Below are positions 58,597-64,000 of a stretch of DNA of 64,000 bases, one piece after another. A program made the position numbers and the translations under genes. The DNA comes from Arthrobacter sp. OVS8 (GTDB lineage Bacteria; Actinomycetota; Actinomycetes; Actinomycetales; Micrococcaceae). The notes under the pieces are model-generated. The model was not told the DNA's origin, made no database searches, and saw nothing but the letters and a program-made list of their open reading frames with translations. The stretch spans positions 1,798,001 through 1,862,000 of the forward strand of contig CP116670.1 in the NCBI GenBank assembly GCA_028370155.1. Direction: 5' to 3'. How positions within the stretch are numbered: the stretch's first letter is position 1; each line of letters begins with the position of its first letter.

Positions 58597-58635
58597 ACTA
58601 CCACCGAAACCCGTATTCCTATTCGGCCTGGTAGT
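58597..58635 (+). other. nested hairpin upstream of the winged-helix/HNH gene
   Basis: ACTACCA (58597-58603) pairs with TGGTAGT (58629-58635), and inside it CCGAA (58604-58608) pairs with TTCGG (58622-58626), leaving a 13-base loop and a two-base bulge. This 12-bp composite stem lies about 150 bases before the ATG at 58783 and could be part of the 5' leader RNA. No known riboswitch pattern fits. Confidence 0.3.
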
Positions 58636-58782
58636 AGCAGGATCGGCACCTGTTCCGCGCTGTGGCCACAGAGGCTGAGGTAAATTCGGTACGGCGTGGT
58701 TCCCACCGGGGAAGGACCCACGGGACCTACCAACAGCCGCTCCGTCGGGGGCTCCGCGGCATTACTCCGGAAAGAACCCCGA

Positions 58783-59722
58783 ATGAACACCACCGATCAA
58801 GAGTCCCTGGCCGCGCTGGAGGCGCTGGCCCACGACGGGGTAGTAGCTATCTCCTCGAGGCATCTGGCCGAGCACATCGGCCGGACCAGGGAAACCGCTT
58901 CCAAGTCTCTGGGGAGACTGGTTACGGGCGGTTACATTGAGATTGTGAGAGCTGGCCGTGGTGTCCAGAGCGCCCGCTATCGCGTGCTCTCCAGCCCGGA
59001 GAAACCTGCACAAAAGCCTGACAACAATACGACGCCTGGGGGAGCTACGAGGGCGTCCGTGACCTCTTCAGAAGCCAGGACTTGTATGGTGCTGGCCGCC
59101 AGTTTGAGGCGGCTCCAAAGGGCGTGGCGCTGACCGTAGGGCAGGTTAGGAAGCTGGGTGTTACCCGTTCCCGCGGGGGCGTCATGGCTCAGATGGAGAA
59201 GCTGGAGTCGCTGCCCGTCCCGCTGGCGTCCAGCCAGCCGGACCCGTCCCACAGCCAGCGGAAGCTGTGGACGTTCCACGAACTTACAGCTGAGGCCGAG
59301 ACGGTGATCCTCGCGCACCTTGACGAACTGGAAGGGCGGCTTCGACCGCGCTACCGGTGGGAACAGGAGATGCAACACCTGAACGAGCAGGAGATAAACC
59401 GCGAGCGGTTGGGGCTGGAGCCCCATGCGCTTATTGCTAAGCGCGACATCCTGCCGGCTACATTGGAGAACCCCACACAGGGTGTCTGTTTTTCTTCGAC
59501 TCCGATGAGTACCGCGACGACTACGGCAGATTGCACCCGGAGTACATGGGCATTCGGGCGCACCGGATCATCTGGATTGCCGAGCGTGGGCCGATCCCCG
59601 CCGGCCACGATCTCCACCACGACTGCGGGATACGTCCATGCGTGAACCTGGAACACCTCCGCGTCGTTACTGAGGCCGAACATCGGAGAATTCACGCGAC
59701 CGAGACGCCGGCGCTGGTTTAG
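58783..59722 (+). CDS. winged-helix plus HNH endonuclease protein
   Basis: About 313 residues. The N-terminus is a winged helix: LEALAHDGVVAISSRHLAEHIG then RTRETASKSLGRLVTGGYIEIV, with a helix-turn-helix. The frame changes near 59035. A basic middle follows, and after a second change near 59485 the C-terminus shows HRIIWIAERGPIPAGHDLHH and CVNLEHLRVVTEAEHRR. These fit the H-N-H motif (DLHHDC, N, H) of HNH endonucleases found on actinobacterial phages and mobile elements. Fusion of a DNA-binding winged helix to an HNH nuclease could direct cutting to a chosen site. The ATG at 58783 has only a weak AAAGAA ribosome site. Confidence 0.6.
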
Positions 59723-59847
59723 AGCCACAAAGGCTTTCTAACCCGTTCGCAAGGGAGGCGCTATCACCACCGGGGGCGGCGGCGGGCGGGCAAGGGTCTA
59801 TACCCCCTATCTGGTGGGGCTAGCGCTCAGCGGATGGTCGCTGGGGA

Positions 59848-59888
59848 ACAGAAGAGCGGCCCGCGTGATCGGCGGGCCGCTCTTCTGT
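59848..59888. terminator. strong bidirectional terminator hairpin
   Basis: ACAGAAGAGCGGCCCGC (59848-59864) pairs perfectly over 17 bp with 59872-59888, leaving a 7-base loop. On the minus strand it lies 16 bases after the stop of the gene at 59904-60410, and TTCTGTTCCCC follows the stem. It also faces the end of the HNH gene, so it probably serves both. Confidence 0.75.
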
Positions 59889-59903
59889 GGAATTCCCAGG
59901 GTG

Positions 59904-60410
59904 TCAGCTGTCCCGGCTGGCGTCGCGCGCCTGCTTCCACAGTTCCGCCTGCTCGTCGGTGAGCCAGTAGTACACGAAGTTTGGGCCTTCCGGACGGGGG
60001 TCCATATTGGCGGACCACATGGCGGTGAGCGGCCAGCTCTTCGTGCCGTACCTGGCGCGGAGGATGCGGCCGAGGTGGGCCCAGATCATCTTGACTTGGC
60101 TGCGAGGTCGTTCAGTTTCCTTGGCGAGCTCGTCGATGGTGAGTCGGCGTTCGGGACGATCGACGAGGATGTCCAGGATCTCTCCGATGATCGACGCGGT
60201 CTTCGATCGGTCGTTGGCGAACTGGGTGAGCTTCTCGAGGGTCCAGAACGGGGCGTCTGCCTGCGCCTCGGTGACCAGGCCGTCGTGTTCCGCGAGATGC
60301 TCGTGTTCCGCGAGATGCTCGTGTTCGATCAGGTCGGCGATGAACCGATGCACGGCGGGGACGTGCTCGTTCGGAACCAGGATGGGCGAGAATCCTTCGT
60401 TGTCGTTCAC
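59904..60410 (-). CDS. small winged-helix-like protein with an EHEHLA repeat
   Basis: About 168 residues, intact. The start I prefer is the GTG at 60410, six bases after GGAG; a TTG at 60464 opens the same frame further upstream. A short tandem repeat encodes EHLAEHEHLAEH (an 18-base unit at about 60290-60330). The middle resembles a winged helix: IIGEILDILVDRPERRLTIDELAKETERPRSQVKMIWAHLG, split here for length. The C-terminus ends LTDEQAELWKQARDAS. I do not recognise a named family. Three 10-bp repeats lie directly upstream, so it may be autoregulated. Confidence 0.65.
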   Translation of the reverse strand: MNDNEGFSPILVPNEHVPAVHRFIADLIEHEHLAEHEHLAEHDGLVTEAQADAPFWTLEKLTQFANDRSKTASIIGEILDILVDRPERRLTIDELAKETERPRSQVKMIWAHLGRILRARYGTKSWPLTAMWSANMDPRPEGPNFVYYWLTDEQAELWKQARDASRDS

Positions 60411-60470
60411 GGTGTGCTCCACATCTCTTGGGCTGGTATCAAGTGCTGTAATAGAACCATACAAGGCACT

Positions 60471-60520
60471 CTGGAAAACTTCAAGGCATTCCGGAGTACT
60501 TTAATTTACTCTGGAGTACT
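60471..60520. repeat. three 10-bp direct repeats at exact 20-bp spacing
   Basis: CTGGAAAACT (60471-60480), CCGGAGTACT (60491-60500) and CTGGAGTACT (60511-60520). Each starts exactly 20 bases after the one before, two helical turns, so a protein could bind all three on one face. Two carry the palindrome AGTACT. They lie just upstream of the small winged-helix-like gene on the minus strand. Confidence 0.65.
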
Positions 60521-61005
60521 GCAAGAGTTTTCTCAGGCCTGCGCCGCTGATTGGTACACGTGCTCCGCCTCGACGGACTCCGAGATCTATGAATTATGCA
60601 AAGGGTTCCAATTGCGCCAACGGTTGGTAAGCGAACGCGGGCAGGCATACCCGCGTGTCACTTGTTCACGTCTGTGACGGAGCGAAACAAACACGCTCAG
60701 CCGAACACCGTAACCAACCGGATGGCTACTTACCGGGTTAGAGCCGGTTCCCTTAATCCCATACCGGGAGTGTACTTGCGCTTCACTCGTCCCGTTGAAC
60801 AAAGAAGAGACCATCTTGTAGTGCTTGCGAAACGCGGTGCCTCATTTGGGAAATGCTCGCAAAATCACGGACCGCTCTGGCCTCGCGGTGATGATGATGG
60901 CTGGACCTCCCGTTGGAGAAGCCAAAGGACATAAAGAAAGACGTTGGCCTGCATCTGTCAATTAGCACATGTGAGGTGGGGTGATCGTCGTTTGCGGTCC
61001 GGCGC
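60521..61005. other. intergenic gap, no gene supported
   Basis: About 485 bases between two minus-strand genes. Short frames exist on both strands but none has convincing coding character. Apart from the hairpin at 60635-60656 I see nothing clear. A promoter for the gene at 59904-60410 may lie near the 20-bp repeats. Confidence 0.35.
60635..60656. terminator. hairpin ACGCGGG/CCCGCGT
   Basis: A perfect 7-bp stem (60635-60641 with 60650-60656) and 8-base loop within a gene-poor stretch. TGTCACTTGTTC follows on the plus strand. It could be a weak terminator; no supported gene ends close by. Confidence 0.3.
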
Positions 61006-62222
61006 TCACTCCCCGCTCTTCGTCGCGTCTTTGGCCAGCCCTGCCGAAACCACCGCCGCGGCCGCCGCCGACGCCGCTATCGCTACTCCCGTGAGCGCTT
61101 TACGCCCCGCTTCCGCGCCCGCATTCTTCAATTGCTGGGGACTGCGAGTTGCGTCCCTCCAACGGGTTGCCTTCAGGGAATCTCGATCTGACTCGATTCC
61201 GAGTGGGACATGGAAATCGTCCACGATGACAGCGGCAGAGTTGATCAAGTCCACTACAGCCCGCGCAGCCCACGCGTGTAATAGCACATTCGAGTCTGCG
61301 ACGCCAGCAGCCTCATCCATTCGACCCATGAGGTACTTGGTCTTTCCTACGACGAGTTCCCGCCGTTTCTGCTTGGCAACATCCAGTGCGACGCGATGCC
61401 CGTCTAGATCAGCCGGAGCTGAGTCAAACACTCGATCGAGTTCCAAGACCGCAATCTCGTCTTGGAGTTGAAAACAGCGAGCTAGAACGGCGATCCAGAG
61501 TCCGACTTCTTGCTCAATTTCTTTGACTGCCTTAGCAATCGCACCGACTTTGCACTTGCTATCCACCTTGTCGGCGAGTGCTTCGAGTGCCCGCAACGCC
61601 GATGACTGGACTTCTGCGATCGTCACGGAAGTAGTCTGCACCTTCCCCATCCGACCTCGCGGTTGCCCCCATACTCCCGGATGGTCATTGCCTCCTCGAT
61701 GGCGAGGGCAACCGAATCCATCTTCGCCAGAACTGAGTCTCTCTGCGCACGACGCACGTCGTCGAGCTTTTCGTCGATCCTGGTCAGAAGGTCTTTGAGT
61801 TCGTTCGCTTCATGTTGTTTCGCGAGTTGCGCCATCATCCCTGCGGCACCTGAAAGAAGCGCCGGATTGGTCAGGAGCGACCCCGGCCCGTTCTCGATCT
61901 GGAGCCACTTACTGATCGAACCCGGATCCCCCAACATCGCATGGCTGATGCCTCGCGTCTTGGTCTTCATCAGTCCGAACTCTTTGACAAGCTGTGCGGA
62001 CTCCTTGGTCAGCTTCACGTAGCGACCTGAATTGGCGCCAATGTCGGAGGCAGCCTGCGCGATTCCGGCCCCGGCTCCGAGGACAAACCCGAGTCTGTCA
62101 GATCGGAGGTCGATCGAAAACGACAGCAGTCCCACCGAGTCGAGGAAGCTTTCGACAGCCGTCGGGTTCCCGGTAACCACCAGGCCATCGCCGTCACTGA
62201 TCAGCTGAATCTCGTTGTCCAT
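61006..62222 (-). CDS. unknown protein with helical core and hydrophobic C-terminus
   Basis: About 405 residues after joining a frame change near 61640 (WG/KVQTTSVTIAEVQ). Early on it reads FVLGAGAGIAQAASDIG; the middle is a long helix (LKDLLTRIDEKLDDVRRAQRD) that looks coiled-coil. A helical domain of about 150 residues follows, and the C-terminus has a hydrophobic segment ALTGVAIAASAAAAAVVSAG that may be a membrane anchor. The ATG at 62222 follows AGGAG with good spacing. The frame upstream (to about 62420) also reads plausibly (DGRTWSVHVSAGDIIF), so an N-terminal extension is possible. Similar hypothetical proteins occur in actinobacteria; no function is known to me. Confidence 0.6.
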
Positions 62223-62631
62223 CGTCGGCTCCTGAAGTGTGGGCAGGGAAATCGGTTCTTCTGAGTTGAGAGTGTAGCCGGGGCGGTCGCGGGGCTGGTG
62301 TCGGGGTCCTCGAAGATGATGTCTCCGGCGCTCACATGAACTGACCACGTCCTGCCGTCCCCAGGAGCTCGGATCGAGGGCCGTCGAGCAGTGGCTGGGA
62401 CCGGGCCGATTCGCCAACAACAGGCGGATCTTCTGATCCCGACCCCGGCTGACGGGTCACACTCCGCCAATCGGTCGCCCCAATGCGTCACACCGTTCAT
62501 TGTCCGACCCGCCCACATGGTCTAGGAACTATCGGTCCTACACGTCCGGGGGAACGATGTGAACGTTTTGTTTGGCCTGTATCTTCCGGATCAGCTGAAC
62601 GTCACCACCCGCGGTGCCGGCAGTCCGGGTT
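62223..62631. other. intergenic gap, possible upstream coding
   Basis: About 410 bases between two minus-strand genes. Part of it may be an N-terminal extension of the gene at 61006-62222 in a shifted frame (SVHVSAGDIIFEDPDTS on the minus strand). Otherwise I see no gene or site. Confidence 0.3.
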
Positions 62632-62847
62632 CTAGCGCGCCCATTTGGGTGTGCCCCATTCGACTTTGCCCGTGGCGAGGTAGATGCGCTCTACTACCGC
62701 GATCATGCAGCCCTCGAACTCAGCCTTCGACATCTTTTGCCGCTCCGACGGCATGATCTCCCCGTATACAAGCCGCCATGCTCGTGGCCGCACACCAGGC
62801 ACCGCCGCGTGGCAGCGCGTTTCGTCGTCGGTTCGGGGTTGTTTCAT
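62632..62847 (-). CDS. possible small protein (71 residues)
   Basis: The second half looks natural: LVYGEIMPSERQKMSKAEFEG then CMIAVVERIYLATGKVEWG, one amphipathic helix and a short beta strand. The first half (arginine- and alanine-rich) is less convincing. No Shine-Dalgarno sequence precedes the ATG at 62847, so the true start may be further in, for example at the second methionine. Similar short proteins could be fragments of a larger gene. Confidence 0.35.
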   Translation of the reverse strand: MKQPRTDDETRCHAAVPGVRPRAWRLVYGEIMPSERQKMSKAEFEGCMIAVVERIYLATGKVEWGTPKWAR

Positions 62848-62900
62848 CGAGAGTTATGGCAGCACTTTAGGCCGTCGACCTGACAGAAAAAGCGTCTTAC

Positions 62901-62941
62901 GGGTTACAAAAACTCCTAGTGCTTAGGACTTTTTGTAACCC
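62901..62941. repeat. 41-bp near-perfect inverted repeat
   Basis: An 18-base arm (62901-62918, starting GGGTTACAAAAA) pairs with 62924-62941 at 17 of 18 positions around a 5-base centre (GTGCT). Arms of this length with an A5/T5 tract could be a transcription terminator for either direction, a recombinase core site or a protein-binding operator. It sits between two minus-strand genes and is A/T-rich compared with its surroundings. Confidence 0.7.
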
Positions 62942-63018
62942 AGCCAGCGAGACGACAATCTGAGGGCTACCTGGCCCGCCCCTTCGTTACTGTGAGTTCA
63001 GCGCCGTAGTCGGGACTC

Positions 63019-64000
63019 TCACCGGGACGCGGGCGTTTTCCGGAAAGCGGATCGTGGAGCGGGATCCGTCTCGTTGGGGGTGCTAAGAAGGACGCCTGGC
63101 TCGAGGCCGTTGTCTCTCAGATACTTCAGCGCACGCTCGATGGCTTCGATCTTCCGCTTCAGCTCCTTGAGCGCCGGCGCCGATTCATCGGAGAACTCGT
63201 CCAGCCGCTCATGTTCACGCCGCACCACGATCTCGGTCTCAACCAGGAGTCTCCATACGGCCCGATCCTGCTCGAGGTGTTGCCGTTGCCGCAGAAATGC
63301 CGCAGCCAGCGGGCGCGCAACAACCGCTTCGAGGGTTTCGGCTGTAGTTCCAGAATTGGCGAGGCCGAATGCGATGCCGTCGCCACGCGCAGTGACGAGG
63401 GTTCCCGCCGTCAGCAACCCACCGAGCATACCGCCCGGACCAAAACCCGCTAGTGCACTTGTGATCACTGCCGCTCCGGCAAGACCGGCCAGGCCGCCGG
63501 TCGTTACCGCAATCGCCGCCGCGCCTGCACCCAGTGCGCCGATCCAGTTCACTCCGCGCCCGCCGCTCAGTGCCTCCTGTGCACGTTTGGCAGCGGCGAA
63601 CACGTCGGCACCGTACTGGCTTCCCAGTCCCATTTCAGCGGTGAGTTCCTTCATGGCATCCTGCCGCGCGTCCTTCGGGACGGAGATTTCAAATGGACGA
63701 ATGACGTTCTCCGCTGCGAGGATCGTCAGCAGGACCACGGCCTCGTCCTTCCCCATATGGCTGTTGGGAAGTGGCTCGGGTACAGCCGCGTGTGGATCGG
63801 AGAGATCGAAAGCGAGGCGTGCAACCGCTGACGGCATCGCTCTGCCGACGCTGGCATTCCGTGTCCTAATGTCGTCGACGACGGCCGCTTGCACTTGACG
63901 CAGCGCGCCGGCGAAACGATCCTGCTGGTCGCCTTGCAGGCGCATCTTCATCAAGTGCGCGTACCTCAGCGCGAGAAGAGCGAAGATTTCTGGGTCGTCC
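63019..64000 (-). CDS. unknown protein with two hydrophobic segments, N-terminus beyond window
   Basis: The frame is open to the right edge and reads naturally upstream of the internal ATG near 63951 (DPEIFALLALRYAHLMKMRLQ), so the true start lies outside the window. Visible length is about 327 residues. A helical N-terminal domain is followed by two glycine- and alanine-rich hydrophobic segments (about residues 150-205: LGAGAAAIAVTTGGLAGLAG and GFGPGGMLGGLLTAG) and a long charged coiled-coil near the C-terminus (ALKELKRKIEAIERALKYL). It shares general build with the protein at 61006-62222, helices plus hydrophobic segments plus coiled coil, but I see no direct sequence match. No function is recognised. 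Confidence 0.6.
   Translation of the reverse strand, partial: DDPEIFALLALRYAHLMKMRLQGDQQDRFAGALRQVQAAVVDDIRTRNASVGRAMPSAVARLAFDLSDPHAAVPEPLPNSHMGKDEAVVLLTILAAENVIRPFEISVPKDARQDAMKELTAEMGLGSQYGADVFAAAKRAQEALSGGRGVNWIGALGAGAAAIAVTTGGLAGLAGAAVITSALAGFGPGGMLGGLLTAGTLVTARGDGIAFGLANSGTTAETLEAVVARPLAAAFLRQRQHLEQDRAVWRLLVETEIVVRREHERLDEFSDESAPALKELKRKIEAIERALKYLRDNGLEPGVLLSTPNETDPAPRSAFRKTPASR

Larger units (their letters stand above)
57965..58782. other. long intergenic region with hairpins but no supported gene
   Basis: About 800 bases between divergent genes. Small frames here have poor coding character. It contains three structures listed separately or below: a terminator-like hairpin at 58524-58545, a nested hairpin at 58597-58635, and a weak inverted repeat around GGTGTGTA and CATACACC at about 58460-58482. 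A promoter for the winged-helix/HNH gene is expected here. Confidence 0.4.

Noticed and set aside
60700..60790. tRNA-like sequence on the minus strand
   Set aside because: A stretch that looks like a T-arm (GGCTCTAACC) lacks the invariant TTC of the T-loop, and I could not fold a cloverleaf.
1..64000. CRISPR arrays, insertion sequences, rRNA genes
   Set aside because: I looked for regularly spaced repeats, transposase motifs and rRNA core sequences and saw none.

Overview
The window is high-GC DNA with actinobacterial style: GTG and TTG starts, ATGA and GTGA gene overlaps, an NrtR-type NUDIX regulator and a SigA-like sigma module. An Arthrobacter-like member of the Micrococcaceae fits best, but that assignment is inference. 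No 16S gene, tRNA or housekeeping marker is present to confirm it. Almost the whole window reads as a defence island.

Layout. (1) 1-5409, minus: a very large HEPN / transglutaminase-like / DUF4011 / SF1 helicase protein, cut by the left edge. (2) 5632-18623, plus: a tight operon of a DNA cytosine-5 methyltransferase, a sacsin-type GHKL ATPase joined to an SF2 helicase, a UvrD-like helicase, DrmA and DrmB. (3) 35912-18690, minus, converging on it: DrmD (SNF2 helicase), a DrmMI/PglX-type adenine methyltransferase, a DUF1998 helicase of about 2,140 residues, a RelE-like plus UvrD protein and an EVE-like plus DUF3883 protein. Together these two operons look like a DISARM-related locus with parts of both published classes plus five extra genes; no PLD-type DrmC was seen. 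(4) 36047-37916: two unrecognised genes. (5) 38006-41523: a GmrSD-type DUF262/DUF1524 protein and a macro-like plus SIR2 protein. (6) 41904-48104: a second SNF2 helicase overlapped by ATGA with a second sacsin-type ATPase. (7) 48157-51400: a G+C-rich ADP-ribose/NAD module made of an NrtR-like NUDIX regulator, ARPP-1 and an ADP-ribosylglycohydrolase-phosphatase fusion, with two operator-like palindromes between the divergent genes. (8) 51429-53969: an SF2 helicase fused to a SigA-like sigma factor, the most unusual single gene here. (9) 54019-56726: a fragmentary FtsK-like sequence and a NERD-SF1 helicase. (10) 57068-64000: a membrane-anchored protein, a winged-helix/HNH protein, a small regulator-like protein, two proteins with hydrophobic segments and several strong inverted repeats.

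Quality warning. Most long genes switch reading frame one or more times, about forty switches in all, with protein homology continuing unbroken on the other side. Where I could resolve the switch it looks like one missing base in a short homopolymer. I treat these as sequence errors and annotate one gene per homology unit, giving approximate frame-change positions. Someone trusting the raw frames would wrongly see dozens of small genes or pseudogenes.

How the parts may work together (inference): the two methyltransferases would mark self DNA in two chemistries, the EVE/DUF3883 protein could read a modified base, and the helicases DrmA, DrmD, UvrD and the DUF1998 protein would act on unmarked incoming DNA. 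The SIR2, ADP-ribosylglycohydrolase, ARPP-1 and NUDIX genes suggest a second layer built on NAD and ADP-ribose.
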